64,000 bases of DNA, taken from contig WTFX01000008.1 of assembly GCA_011523825.1 (NCBI GenBank), forward strand, positions 37,085-101,084, written 5' to 3'. This document shows positions 36,654 through 45,689 of the stretch, piece by piece (positions within the stretch are counted from its first letter, which is position 1; every line of letters begins with the position of its first letter). The notes under the pieces are model-generated. The model had not been told where the DNA came from. It was given only the letters and a program-made list of their open reading frames with translations, and did no database searches. Both the position numbers and the translations under genes were made by a program. This stretch comes from Microthrixaceae bacterium (GTDB lineage Bacteria; Actinomycetota; Acidimicrobiia; Acidimicrobiales; Poriferisodalaceae).

Positions 36654-37286
36654 TCACCGGAGGTCGAGCGACATGCGCTGTTCCATGGGCACGCCGTAGC
36701 TATGGGGGATGGGCGCGACGGTCTGAGCCAGCACCTCGAACCCGAACGCCTCGTAGAACTTGACGGCAGGATTGTCCGACAGCACGTCGAGGTGAACAAC
36801 CCGGTATCCCTCGTCGGTGGCCCGCTCGATGGCGTCCTTCATGAGCGCAGCGCCGATCCCCTGGCCGTGCAGATCGGGACGGACTGACAGGGCGTGGATG
36901 TAGTAGGCGCTCGCCGGGATGACGACATTGAGGTAGCTGGCCAGATAGGTACGCCGACCGAGCTCGGCGAGATCATCGGCTGTCGCGACCCCGTCCTCGA
37001 TGATCGGCGGCCACAGCGGGCGCAGCGTCTTCTTGCGGCGCTCGAACTCCGGGCCGGCGAACCCGATCTCGATGCCCAGCAAGTCGTCGCCGTCAAGAGC
37101 GAGGGTGGTTTCGTCGTAGCCGAACAGCGTCCCAGCAGCGAGCCACGAGTCGCCCACCAGGCGGTCGAACACAGGGCGTGAACCAAACTGGTAGTCGTAC
37201 GTGGACGGTCCGGTGTTGTGTGCCAGCTCGACCACCTCATCGGTGAACTGCGCCGCCCGTTCTTGATCCACAGTGACGATCTGCAT
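36654..37286 (-). CDS. GNAT-family N-acetyltransferase
   Basis: A 210-residue acetyltransferase. The acetyl-CoA binding motif A is visible as DLHGQGIGAALMKDAI, followed by motif B with NPAVKFYEAFGFEV. The acceptor amine is unknown. The gene converges on the RidA gene with a 7-base gap and has a GGAGG site before its ATG. Confidence 0.88.
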   Translation of the reverse strand: MQIVTVDQERAAQFTDEVVELAHNTGPSTYDYQFGSRPVFDRLVGDSWLAAGTLFGYDETTLALDGDDLLGIEIGFAGPEFERRKKTLRPLWPPIIEDGVATADDLAELGRRTYLASYLNVVIPASAYYIHALSVRPDLHGQGIGAALMKDAIERATDEGYRVVHLDVLSDNPAVKFYEAFGFEVLAQTVAPIPHSYGVPMEQRMSLDLR

Positions 37287-37443
37287 CGGCTGCCTCCACA
37301 GGTCGGGTTGGTGCTTCGGTCTTGCACGCTATTCCCTATGCGATCAGGGCATCCGGGGTGTTGTTCGGGATCGTCGCGACCCCTCGCGGGAGCAGTAGTT
37401 TCTGGGGAAACGGCCACTCAGCGTTTGTCGGGAGAAGACTGCC

Positions 37444-38331
37444 GTGAACTTGACCGCCACCCGACAGCTACAGAGGATTCCTGCTTCAGCGGGGCTTGAG
37501 CCGATTCTTGAGGCGATGCGAGATGACGGTGGGGTCATCGTCGAGAGCATGTTCGGCGCGGAAACGATCGCCCAGATGCGGGAGGCGGCCGACGACTACG
37601 CCCGCAGTGTCGAGCCAGGCGGTGCGACGCAGGGTCTCGGCGACGACGGCAAGCTCTTCGTCGGGTCGAACACGATCCGATTCTCGAGCCTGGCCAGGCT
37701 GACGCCGGCGTTCTTCGATGTCCTCGACAACGAGCTCTACGCCCAGATCGCCGATGCCGTGCTGCTGCCGATCTGCGGCTCGTACTGGCTGAACACAGCC
37801 CAGGTGATGTACATCGGGCCAGGGGAGCCCGCCCAGTTTCTGCACCGCGATGCCAACAACTGGTGGGCATTCGTGAAGGCAACGTGGCCCGATTCGCCCG
37901 AGGTCACGATCAGCGCAATGATCGGCTTGGAAGACGTAACCGAGGAGCTCGGTGCCACCCGGGTGGTGCCTGGCAGCCATCGGCTGTCGGAGCTCAACCG
38001 GTACGAAGAGCGTGAGTCGGTGCCGGCCGAGCTGGGACCGGGCGACGCGCTGGTGTATTCGGGATACGTGCTGCACGGTGGCGGTGCCAACCAGACTGCA
38101 GACCGGTGGCGTCGGGCCTTCCACGTGAGCTTCGTTGCCGGCTGGCTGACACCCGAAGAGGCCAGCCCAATGGACTTCAGCCTGGGCGAGTTGTCCGGCC
38201 AGAGTGAGCGCGTGCAACGGCTGCTGGGGCACGCCTCCTACGACCCCCGGCCGTACAACGGCGGTGGGCTGTGGCTGCGCCATGTCCGCGAGATGCAGGA
38301 CGTCATCGGCTCGAACGGAGGCGGGGCCTGA
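37444..38331 (+). CDS. phytanoyl-CoA dioxygenase (PhyH)-family oxygenase
   Basis: A 295-residue Fe(II)/2-oxoglutarate-type oxygenase. Iron ligands are His134 and Asp136 (FLHRDANNWW) and His211 (VLHGGGANQT). GATRVVPGSH and RRAFHVSF complete the family pattern, with an Arg after the distal His for 2-oxoglutarate. The substrate may be a fatty acyl, alkaloid or halogenated compound; it is not determined. GTG 37444 has a GGGAGA site. Confidence 0.88.
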   Translation: MNLTATRQLQRIPASAGLEPILEAMRDDGGVIVESMFGAETIAQMREAADDYARSVEPGGATQGLGDDGKLFVGSNTIRFSSLARLTPAFFDVLDNELYAQIADAVLLPICGSYWLNTAQVMYIGPGEPAQFLHRDANNWWAFVKATWPDSPEVTISAMIGLEDVTEELGATRVVPGSHRLSELNRYEERESVPAELGPGDALVYSGYVLHGGGANQTADRWRRAFHVSFVAGWLTPEEASPMDFSLGELSGQSERVQRLLGHASYDPRPYNGGGLWLRHVREMQDVIGSNGGGA

Positions 38332-38453
38332 TCTCGTCGGCGCAGTCGACAGCCCGGACCAATCGCTGCACGCGGCGCTAGCTTCCCCATGGCCGTGATG
38401 CGGCAGCCACCACCCGACGGGCCTTGAGCTCGCTCGACACACAGGAGCACCCG

Positions 38454-38873
38454 ATGGATTTTCTGGAAATGAACGCAGGCGTGATCAAGGAATTCCGCGA
38501 GAACGGGGGCAACTGCAGCGGCTGGCTCAAAGGGGCGCCGATGATCCTCGTGACCATGACCGGCGCCAAGAGCGGACGGGAGCTGTGCTCACCGCTCGTC
38601 TACTCCACTGACGGCGACGACATCGTGGTCATCGCCTCCAAGGGCGGCGCTCCGGAGAACCCGCAGTGGTTTCACAACCTCGTCGCCAACCCGGCCGTCA
38701 CGGTTGAAGTCGGCACCGACACGTGGGAGGCCACCGCGGTGCTCACCGAGGGTGACGAGCGCAAGCGGCTGTTCGATGCCCAAGCTGCTCTGATGCCGCA
38801 GTTCGCCGAGTACGAGAAGAGCGCCACCGAGCACGGACGCGAGATCCCGGTCTTCCGCCTCGTCCGTAGCTAG
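38454..38873 (+). CDS. deazaflavin (F420)-dependent nitroreductase-family protein
   Basis: A 139-residue split-barrel protein of the Ddn-like family that uses reduced F420. Motifs are FRENGG, LVTMTGAKSGRELCSPLVY and ASKGGAPENPQWFHNLVANP, where the Gly-Ala-Lys-Ser-Gly stretch binds F420. These proteins reduce quinones and nitro compounds. Its presence supports an F420-making actinobacterial host. The ATG at 38454 has an AGGAG site; an in-frame start 30 bases earlier has none. Confidence 0.9.
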   Translation: MDFLEMNAGVIKEFRENGGNCSGWLKGAPMILVTMTGAKSGRELCSPLVYSTDGDDIVVIASKGGAPENPQWFHNLVANPAVTVEVGTDTWEATAVLTEGDERKRLFDAQAALMPQFAEYEKSATEHGREIPVFRLVRS

Positions 38874-38911
38874 TCCGCGGTTGCGGAACGGCCGCTGGTC
38901 CCGACGTTCAC

Positions 38912-38930
38912 GGACGGCGCGGCGCCGTCC
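38912..38930 (+). terminator. GC-rich hairpin after the F420 gene
   Basis: GGACGGCGC and GCGCCGTCC are perfect inverted arms around one base; as RNA this gives at least six pairs with a 7-base loop. It lies about 40 bases behind the stop, and no T-run follows. Confidence 0.4.
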
Positions 38931-38948
38931 CTTGTCTGGCCGCGCGCC

Positions 38949-40163
38949 GTGGCGCATGCTGTGACGGTGAGGAGGCCGCCGCTGAGGTTCGTGGCCAAAG
39001 CGCTGTCCACCGAGGGCGTCCCTCCGAGCGAGTTGGGCATGTCCATGGCGCCGCACCCGTTGATGTACCAGGAGCTGGCGCACGATCCCGAGTACCAGAT
39101 CTACAACGGTCGCTTGACTCCGGTGCGCTTCGCCGATGTGTCGGCTGCCGAGATGTACTGGAAGGTGCGCAGGGAGGTAATCCTGCGTCACACCGGCGAG
39201 CTGCCCATCGAGCTCGCGGGCCCCGATGCCGAGCGGCTGGCGAACCGGGTGTTTCCCAGGGATGTGTCCAAAGTGCGCGTCGGACGGTGTGCGTACCAAT
39301 TCGCCTGCTACCACGACGGCGGGATGATCAACGACGGGGTCATGCTGCGCCTGGCCGAGGATCGGTTCTGGATGGCGCAGGCCAACGGCGATCTCTACGG
39401 CTGGTACCGGGCCCACGCTGCCGATCTCGATGTGGAGGTGCGGGACCCCGATGTCTGGGTGAGCCAGGTGCAGGGACCGCGGTCGCTCGAAGTGCTCGCC
39501 GCCGTCGTCGACGGCGAGCCGCCTGAGCCGTTCCGCTACTTCGACATTGCCGAGGTCTTGATCGCCGATCAGCCGGTGGTGATTACCCGGTCGGGCTTCA
39601 CCAATGAGCTGGGCTGGGAGTTCTACCTCACTCCCGATATCGACCGTGAAGCCGTCGGCGACCGCGTTCTCGAGGTGGGACAGGCGTTCGGCATGATCAT
39701 CACCTCAGCGCAGGTGTTCAGGGCGCGCCGCATCGAGGCCGGGCTGCTCAATGCGGGGTCCGACTTCGATCGAACGGTCAATCCGTTCGAGGCCGGCTTG
39801 GGCCGTTTCGTCGACCTCAGCAAGCCTGACTTCGTCGGCAAGGCCGCGTTGGCAGGTGCCGGCCGGGCGTGCCGAACGTGGGGTCTGCAGACGCAGGGTG
39901 ACATGGCGCAGCTCGGCCGCACGCTCAGCCGCAACGGCGAGCCGGTCGGCAGGGTGTGCTCGACCGCCTGGTCGCCGTTCCTGCAATGCGGCGTCGCCAT
40001 CGCACGCATGGATGACCCGGCTGACGGCCCCGGCACCCGGCTCGACGTGGAATCTCACGAGGGCGCCGTGCTGCGCGGCGAGCTGTGCACACTGCCGATG
40101 TATGACCCCGAGCGCCTCATCCCACGAGGCCTCCTCGTCGACATCCCCGACCGCCGTGACTGA
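38949..40163 (+). CDS. GcvT-like, folate-dependent aminomethyl/methyltransferase-family protein
   Basis: A 404-residue protein with the T-protein (GcvT) fold. DPEYQIYNGRLTPVRF, RCAYQFACYHDGGMINDGVMLRL, SGFTNELGWEFYL and RIEAGLLNAGSDFDRTVNPFE are family landmarks. Relatives transfer one-carbon units to tetrahydrofolate: GcvT in glycine cleavage, DmdA on dimethylsulfoniopropionate, LigM/DesA on methoxy-aromatics. No glycine-cleavage partners lie nearby, so a demethylase role is more likely, but the substrate is open. The GTG start is uncertain, since a GTG 12 bases later is also possible. Confidence 0.85.
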   Translation: MAHAVTVRRPPLRFVAKALSTEGVPPSELGMSMAPHPLMYQELAHDPEYQIYNGRLTPVRFADVSAAEMYWKVRREVILRHTGELPIELAGPDAERLANRVFPRDVSKVRVGRCAYQFACYHDGGMINDGVMLRLAEDRFWMAQANGDLYGWYRAHAADLDVEVRDPDVWVSQVQGPRSLEVLAAVVDGEPPEPFRYFDIAEVLIADQPVVITRSGFTNELGWEFYLTPDIDREAVGDRVLEVGQAFGMIITSAQVFRARRIEAGLLNAGSDFDRTVNPFEAGLGRFVDLSKPDFVGKAALAGAGRACRTWGLQTQGDMAQLGRTLSRNGEPVGRVCSTAWSPFLQCGVAIARMDDPADGPGTRLDVESHEGAVLRGELCTLPMYDPERLIPRGLLVDIPDRRD

Positions 40164-40197
40164 TCGCTCCGGTGACCATGCAGGAGAGGAGCGGGAA

Positions 40198-40710
40198 GTG
40201 TGGCGGGGGCTGATTCGGGATGTGCCGGGCTTTCCGCGGCCGGGGATCGTGTTCAAGGACATCACGCCGTTGCTGGGGGACCCTGCCGGCTTGGCAGCAT
40301 GCGTCGACGAGTTGGTCGCACCGTTCGAGCACGAGGGCGTCGAGCTTGTGGCGGCACCTGAGGCTCGGGGCTTTGTGATCGGCGGGATGGCGGCAGATCG
40401 GCTGGGTGCCGGGTTTGTGCCGCTGCGCAAGCCGGGCAAGCTGCCTCGCTCCGCACTGGGTGCCGACTACGAGCTGGAGTACGGCGCTGAGCGTCTCGAG
40501 ATGCACACCGACGCCGTCGCCGATGGGATACGGGTGCTGATTGTCGACGACGTGTTGGCCACTGGCGGCACAGCGGCCGCGTCGGCGCGGCTCGTCACAC
40601 TCGGCGGTGGCGAACTCGTCGGCTTCTCGTTCATCGTGGAGCTCGCGTTCCTCGACGGGCGCCACCAGCTCGGCGATGCACGCGTCGAGTCAGCGATCCT
40701 CGTCGACTAG
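40198..40710 (+). CDS. apt: adenine phosphoribosyltransferase
   Basis: The 170-residue enzyme makes AMP from adenine and PRPP in purine salvage. The PRPP-binding motif is VLIVDDVLATGGTAAAS; FPRPGIVFKDITPLL and the hood segment around RKPGKLP are also diagnostic for Apt. GTG 40198 follows an AGGAGAGGAG ribosome site at good distance; GTG 40156, which overlaps the stop of the preceding gene, is the alternative and adds 14 residues. It is a housekeeping gene coupled to the GcvT-like gene. Confidence 0.92.
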   Translation: MWRGLIRDVPGFPRPGIVFKDITPLLGDPAGLAACVDELVAPFEHEGVELVAAPEARGFVIGGMAADRLGAGFVPLRKPGKLPRSALGADYELEYGAERLEMHTDAVADGIRVLIVDDVLATGGTAAASARLVTLGGGELVGFSFIVELAFLDGRHQLGDARVESAILVD

Positions 40711-40814
40711 CGAGATCCACCCCGCAAGACACGAGTCACCATGCAGGCGGCGCCCCGACGCTGGCGTTTACGGTGAGCGCCGCACACCGGTCCGCTCACG
40801 AAACGAGGAAATTC

Positions 40815-41252
40815 ATGACGACGCCAGAACCGAAGGCCATGGCCGCAGAGGCGCAGGAACTGGTGCGCAGGCCAAACTTCGCGCACCTCGCAACCGTGCG
40901 CGCAGACGGCTCGCCCAAGCTCGACCCGATCTGGATCGATCTCGTCGACTCCACGACGGTGATCATGGCCACCGGGCGGACGTCGCTGAAAACGCAGTAC
41001 ATCCTGCGCGATCCCCGAGTCGCCATCTCGATCGTTGACATGGACAATCCCTACGAGGAAATGCAGCTGCGTGGCGTCGCCGAAGTCGAGCCCGACCCCG
41101 ATATGGCCGCCATGGACGCCATCAGTCACAAGTACACGTCCAAGCCATTCCCGATGCGGGACAACGTCGAAAACCGGGTGGTGCTGCGGGTGACGGTGAC
41201 CCAGAGCCGCTACTCGAACTTGCCCTTCGAGCACACGCCGCCTCAGGAGTGA
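40815..41252 (+). CDS. PNPOx/F420-binding split-barrel protein
   Basis: A 145-residue flavin or F420 split-barrel protein of the pyridoxamine 5'-phosphate oxidase-like superfamily. FAHLATVRADGSPKLDPIWID is split between the first strands, and RTSLKTQYILRDPRVAISI is the cofactor-binding stretch typical of F420-dependent members (FDOR-B type). It may reduce a small conjugated compound. The ATG has a GAGGA site. An LLM gene follows after seven bases, so the two are probably one operon. Confidence 0.88.
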   Translation: MTTPEPKAMAAEAQELVRRPNFAHLATVRADGSPKLDPIWIDLVDSTTVIMATGRTSLKTQYILRDPRVAISIVDMDNPYEEMQLRGVAEVEPDPDMAAMDAISHKYTSKPFPMRDNVENRVVLRVTVTQSRYSNLPFEHTPPQE

Positions 41253-41259
41253 CCGTCGC

Positions 41260-42264
41260 ATGAAGCTGGGCACCTCCATCCGGTTCCTGTACCCGACCGG
41301 GCCACACACCTACCCGCAGTTCAAGGAGATCTTCGACTCGCTCCCGCCTGGGGCCTTCTTCGAGCGGCCCATGGGTGCCGAAGACACAGGCCAACAGGCC
41401 CGCAACGTTCTCGAGCTGGCGGCCACCGCCCACCAAGCTGGCCTCAACGGGTTTCTGACCGGCGATCAGCACGCACTGCCGGCCAGCTACGCAAACACGT
41501 TCTCGCCGATGCCGACGCTCGGGCGGATCATGGCGGTCACCGGCGACATGCCGGTCGGCGTCGTCCTCCTGGCGCCGTTCTACGAACCGGTCATGCTGGC
41601 CGAGCAGCTCGGCACGCTTGCTGCGTTCGCCGATGCACCGTTGATCGTGGTGCTGGTGAACGGCGGCAACCCCGAGCCGTTCAGGGCGTACGGGTTCTCG
41701 ATGGCGTCACGGGCCCGGCGCACCGAGGAGCTCGCTGCGGTGCTGCGCCCCCTGCTCGACGGCGAATCGGTCAGCTTCGAGGGGCGGTACCTGCAACTCG
41801 ACAGCGTCAGCATCAGCCCGCTGCCACGCGTGCCCGTCGAGATCTGGATCGGCGGCACTGTGCCCGCCGTCGCGGAACGGGCGGGCCGGCTCGCCGACGG
41901 GTGGCTGTCGGGTCAGAACACGCCCGATGATCTCAGCGTCGAGCAGTTGCAGCTCTACGAGGACACGGCGGCCGCACACGGCCGACCGGCACGAGCTGTG
42001 CTGCGGCGTGACATCTTGGTGGCCGACACCAGTCAGGCTGCCCACGCAGAAGTCGACCAGGTGCTCGCCGAGGGCTACCGGGGGACCGGCAAGGGAGATC
42101 TCATCGTGGGCTCGGCGGCCGAGGTCACCGAACGTCTCGCCTACTTCGCCAGCTTGGGCTTCGGAGAGGTCATGGTCCGGCACATCTCCGGCGACCATGC
42201 CAAGATCCTGCGTTCCATCGAACTCATCGGCGAACAGGTCATCGGGGCCATCGCCGACTATTGA
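41260..42264 (+). CDS. LLM-class flavin- or F420-dependent oxidoreductase
   Basis: A 334-residue luciferase-like TIM barrel. It starts MKLGTSIRFLYPTGP and contains GFLTGDQHALP, PVEIWIGGTVPAVAERAGRLADGWL and GSAAEVTERLAYF, which fix the family. It differs clearly from the two other complete LLM proteins in the window (6891 and 15518). The cofactor is probably FMN or F420. It pairs with the preceding split-barrel protein, which hints at a shared deazaflavin-linked reaction. Confidence 0.88.
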   Translation: MKLGTSIRFLYPTGPHTYPQFKEIFDSLPPGAFFERPMGAEDTGQQARNVLELAATAHQAGLNGFLTGDQHALPASYANTFSPMPTLGRIMAVTGDMPVGVVLLAPFYEPVMLAEQLGTLAAFADAPLIVVLVNGGNPEPFRAYGFSMASRARRTEELAAVLRPLLDGESVSFEGRYLQLDSVSISPLPRVPVEIWIGGTVPAVAERAGRLADGWLSGQNTPDDLSVEQLQLYEDTAAAHGRPARAVLRRDILVADTSQAAHAEVDQVLAEGYRGTGKGDLIVGSAAEVTERLAYFASLGFGEVMVRHISGDHAKILRSIELIGEQVIGAIADY

Positions 42265-42288
42265 CGGGCTTGCGGAGACGCCGTCGCC

Positions 42289-44592
42289 TCAGGGCCGGTT
42301 GGCAGCACCTGGAGTGGGGGTGTCAACCGTTTCGAATCGGCCGGTGACATCGGGCACTCGGGCGTAGCTCTCATCTGCGCCGGACTGTCCTTCGTCCCAA
42401 TCGACACTGGCGACCAGCGTGCCGTCCAGCAGCCAGATGCCCAGTTCCTCGTCGCTGCCGAGCGCGAAACCGGGCCAAGCCTCCTTGTCCAGGTTGAATT
42501 GCAGGTACTCGCCCGGCTCGATGACCGTTCCGGCCGGGAACGGCACTCGCTTTCCGACATCGGTGAGATCGTCGGCCATCTCGAAACCATCAAGCGCTAT
42601 CGGCATTCGCGAAGCGTTGTGCAGCTCGAACCAGTCGAGCGGGTCGCCCTTGGCAGCCACCTCATTGATGACCAAACCGACATCGAGTGGCGCATCTGAG
42701 GTGCCGGCGGCCTGCGCGCCTGCATCGGTGTCGCCGGTCGCTGGCGGTGACCATCCGTAGGCGCCCCGGAAGTCACCGGCGATGGCCGCGCCGGGAGTTG
42801 TCCCGCCGCTCGACAGCTCCAGCGCACCCTCCGTGAAGGGCGAGAAGCTGTCCGGCGACGACGCTCCTCGCGGGATCGACCAGATTCCCCCGGCGATGGC
42901 GTCTACGCCGATGACCAGTGTGTTGCCCGCCACCAACTGCTCAGGATCCACCACCAATGACATACCGGCAACGGAGCCGTCGCCTTCGAGTTTCACGACC
43001 ACGATCGACGCAGGGTTGTCGACGTCCGGAAGCAGGATGCTCTCTTCCGGACTGGCTGCGCCAGCGAACACGCCTGTTCCCTCCACAGCTTCGGAGGAAC
43101 CGTTCAGCTGCAGGCTGTGGACCGTTCCCTGCCCCAGCGGATTGGGACTCGAACTGCTTCCCCACGTTGTCTCGAAGGCAACCTCGAGAGTCCCCGACCC
43201 GGCAGAGGGCGGCGCGGTTGCTTCAGGCGCGGGCCACTCCGGCGGTGTAGGGGATAAGTCTTCCAGGATCTCGGCCTTGCGCTTCGAGATGAACGTCCGC
43301 ACCCGCTCGGTGTCCCGCCCGGCAGCGCTGGCCTCGGCCGGCAGGGCGTGCTGCTGCACGATGACGGCCATCTCGTCGATCGCCGCCAGCAGCTCAGTCT
43401 CGTGCCAGACGTCGTCCAGGATCTGCTTCAGCCGGGCGACGTAGGACGCCCGCCAGTCAGGGTGGTTGTACAGGCGGTTGGGAATGGCGGTCAGCGCCAG
43501 CACCGATGGCGGCGGGTTGGAGATGTTGTCGAGGGGATTGGGGTCATCGGAGAGGTGGAAGGTGCCGTCGGTGCCCCACGGCAGGAACACGAACCGGCCG
43601 TCAGGCACTCGGTAGAACCAGTAGTTGTTCCGGTCGCCGGCGTAGCCGTCCCAGTGGCCCACCAGCACCTCGGTCGCCCAGAACGAGAGGAACCGGTCGA
43701 GGTCGACGATTTCGCCCAGCGCGTTCAGGCCGGCGTCCGAAGGGTCGCTCAAGGCGGCGACGACGGCGTCGATGTCGGACCAGTCGTCGGCGTCCTCGTT
43801 GGTCTTCTTCTCGAACGTGCCGCGGAACTCCAGCGTGAAGTCGCTGACCGTGCCTTCGTACAGGTTGCCGTCGGCGTTCCTGAAATGGTGCGACAGGAAC
43901 GGAGCCTTGTACTCCTCCACGTGCACGTACAACCCCAGATCGGTGCCGTTCACCGACACCCTGGCGAAGTTGCAGCGCGGCGCAGGATTGCCGGCTGCAG
44001 CGAACACCCGGTACGACAGGCAGGTGTTGACCATCGAGGGGTCTTGGACGCTGTTGTTCAGGGTCATGCGGTTCATGCCGCCAGGAAGGGACTGACCGTC
44101 CACGTACTTGTCGAATCGGAGCTTGAGCCACGGCTTGGTGGAACTCTGCGATCCGACGAAACCCTTCTTGCGTACCCCCACATCGGCGTGCCTCTCACCG
44201 TCGACCGTCACCGTGGCGCCGAACCACGTGTAGATGCTGGCAAAGGGCCGAGAAAGGCCGTATTCCTCGATCTCTGCGAACACATCCGCGAGCGTGCGGG
44301 TCTGGTTGCGCAGAGCGTCCCAGTCCTCAACGGCGATCTCGATGCTGATGTCGAGCACGCGGTCGAGGTCGAAGTAGACGGCGCGTGGGTCGGCCTCGAC
44401 GTCGTAGTGGGCCGTCTCGGCATCGTCTTTGGTTGCTGTCGGGGGAGCGGTGGTGGGAGCTGCAGCGTCGGCGGCAAGCGTCGTGGCCGGGGGTGCGCCA
44501 TCGTCGGTTGCACCCGTGCAGCTGGCGGCGATCAGCGACGCCGCCACGAGCACGCTGGCCCAGAGGCGCTGACGCCGACGCTGTGATCGCAT
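42289..44592 (-). CDS. secreted lipoprotein with CotH kinase and lamin-tail domains
   Basis: A 767-residue exported lipoprotein. The signal peptide ends at the lipobox Cys25 (LIAASC), then follow an Ala/Thr linker and a CotH-type protein kinase domain at about 65-420 (DVGVRKKGFVG, GGMNRMTLNNS, SYRVFAAAGNPAPRC, DLGLYVHVEEY). After a linker region comes a lamin-tail (LTD) domain at about 640-765 (LVINEVAAKGDPLDWFELHN). CotH phosphorylates spore-coat proteins in Bacillus; in non-sporulating actinobacteria its target is unknown. The LTD probably anchors it at the cell surface or binds another partner. Confidence 0.9.
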   Translation of the reverse strand: MRSQRRRQRLWASVLVAASLIAASCTGATDDGAPPATTLAADAAAPTTAPPTATKDDAETAHYDVEADPRAVYFDLDRVLDISIEIAVEDWDALRNQTRTLADVFAEIEEYGLSRPFASIYTWFGATVTVDGERHADVGVRKKGFVGSQSSTKPWLKLRFDKYVDGQSLPGGMNRMTLNNSVQDPSMVNTCLSYRVFAAAGNPAPRCNFARVSVNGTDLGLYVHVEEYKAPFLSHHFRNADGNLYEGTVSDFTLEFRGTFEKKTNEDADDWSDIDAVVAALSDPSDAGLNALGEIVDLDRFLSFWATEVLVGHWDGYAGDRNNYWFYRVPDGRFVFLPWGTDGTFHLSDDPNPLDNISNPPPSVLALTAIPNRLYNHPDWRASYVARLKQILDDVWHETELLAAIDEMAVIVQQHALPAEASAAGRDTERVRTFISKRKAEILEDLSPTPPEWPAPEATAPPSAGSGTLEVAFETTWGSSSSPNPLGQGTVHSLQLNGSSEAVEGTGVFAGAASPEESILLPDVDNPASIVVVKLEGDGSVAGMSLVVDPEQLVAGNTLVIGVDAIAGGIWSIPRGASSPDSFSPFTEGALELSSGGTTPGAAIAGDFRGAYGWSPPATGDTDAGAQAAGTSDAPLDVGLVINEVAAKGDPLDWFELHNASRMPIALDGFEMADDLTDVGKRVPFPAGTVIEPGEYLQFNLDKEAWPGFALGSDEELGIWLLDGTLVASVDWDEGQSGADESYARVPDVTGRFETVDTPTPGAANRP

Positions 44593-44692
44593 TCCTTCGG
44601 CTCTCCGAGATCGATGGGGCGTGAGCGGACCATACCGGCAGGCCTCATCGGGAATGCCGATTCAGGTATGCCGTATCGGGAGAGCTCGGAAG

Positions 44693-44728
44693 GTATTGGC
44701 AGTAATACTGGCAAAAGAATGCTAGGGT
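44693..44728 (+). promoter_or_regulatory. AT-rich control region with inverted repeat
   Basis: GTATT and AATAC form an inverted repeat around six bases (44693-44708) in an unusually AT-rich patch, followed by TAGGGT (44723-44728), a -10-type box. The region lies between the divergent CotH lipoprotein and metallo-hydrolase genes and probably drives the latter, with a leader of roughly 50 bases. Confidence 0.35.
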
Positions 44729-44782
44729 GCCAGCGGGCTCGTCGAGACTCGGCCGAGACTGCGAGGCGCGCAAGGGGCTGCC

Positions 44783-45637
44783 GTGGACATCGTGCTGACC
44801 GGGACGGGATCGCCGCTGCCCGACGCCAACCGTGCGGGACCCTCGACGCTGGTCAAGGCGGGCGACACTCACATCCTCGTCGACGCCGGCCGCGGGACGG
44901 TGATGCGCATGGCCGGCGGCGGCTCGCTGCCGGTCTTCCTGAGCGCTGTGCTGATCACCCACCTGCACAGCGACCACGTTTGCGCGCTCAACGACGTGAT
45001 CACCACCCACTGGGTGATGAGTCAGGGCAATGCAACGCTGAATGTCTACGGCCCGCCGGGCACCGCGCAGTTCGTCGAACGGCAGCTCGGCGCGCTGGAG
45101 GCCGACATCGGCTACCGGATCGCCCACCACGACCTGCTGGTCAACGAGCCGCAGGTCGCCGTCACCGAGTTGGAAGCGGGCGATGCGTTCGACATCAACG
45201 ACGTGCACGTCAGCACGGCGGCGACCGACCATGCGCCGGTGCGACCGACGCTGGGATACCGCCTCGCCCACGACGGCGCGACCGTCGCGATCGTCGGGGA
45301 CACGGTCCCGTGCGATGGCGTGGACCTGTTGGCGGCAGGCGCCGATGCCTACGTCCAGACGGTCATCAGGAGCGACCTCGTCAAGCTGACCCCCAACGAG
45401 ATGTTCCAGGACATCCTCGACTACCACTCCGACGTGGAGCAGGCAGCCCAGACGGCGGCTCGCACCGGCGCCCAACGGCTGGTGCTGACCCACCTAGTTC
45501 CGGCGCCCACTCCCGATCAATACCCGGAGTGGATCGAGCTGGCCGCAGCGCACTTCGACGGTGAAGTGATCATCGGCGACGACCTCACTACGGTCACGCT
45601 GCCAGAGGCTGAGCCGTCAGGCGAAGCCGTGGCCTGA
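44783..45637 (+). CDS. metallo-beta-lactamase-fold hydrolase (RNase Z/arylsulfatase-like)
   Basis: A 284-residue MBL-fold enzyme. The metal motif HLHSDH gives His60, His62, Asp64 and His65, with further ligands in TDHAPV, VGDTVPCD and LTHLVP. The start MDIVLTGTGSPLPD resembles RNase Z-like and arylsulfatase-like (AtsA) members; lack of the RNase Z exosite points to a small-molecule hydrolase. Its last 11 codons are part of an 82-base segment that recurs at 53251-53332. GTG 44783 has an AAGGGG site. Confidence 0.88.
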   Translation: MDIVLTGTGSPLPDANRAGPSTLVKAGDTHILVDAGRGTVMRMAGGGSLPVFLSAVLITHLHSDHVCALNDVITTHWVMSQGNATLNVYGPPGTAQFVERQLGALEADIGYRIAHHDLLVNEPQVAVTELEAGDAFDINDVHVSTAATDHAPVRPTLGYRLAHDGATVAIVGDTVPCDGVDLLAAGADAYVQTVIRSDLVKLTPNEMFQDILDYHSDVEQAAQTAARTGAQRLVLTHLVPAPTPDQYPEWIELAAAHFDGEVIIGDDLTTVTLPEAEPSGEAVA

Positions 45638-45686
45638 GCGGCCTGTGAGCCCGTATTGAATCGAAACTGGGAACAAGAGCGGGAAA
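45605..45686 (+). repeat. 82-bp duplicated segment, copy A
   Basis: This segment aligns without gaps to 53251-53332 (about 70 of 82 bases equal by eye). It covers the last codons of the metallo-hydrolase gene and the leader of the sulfatase gene. The most conserved parts are GAGGCTGAGCC at the left end, GTGAGCCCGTAT in the middle and TGGGAACAAGAGCGGGAAA at the right end, directly before the start region of a catabolic gene in both places. Confidence 0.8.
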
Positions 45687-45689
45687 CAA

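Noticed and set aside
44783..45637. Metallo-hydrolase as RNase Z
   Set aside because: The start resembles RNase Z but the flexible exosite arm and the usual tRNA-processing motifs are not seen; a small-molecule hydrolase is more likely.
45635..45686. Repeat as an insertion-sequence end or attachment site
   Set aside because: There are no terminal inverted repeats, no target duplications and no transposase or integrase nearby; the copies are direct and tied to gene starts.
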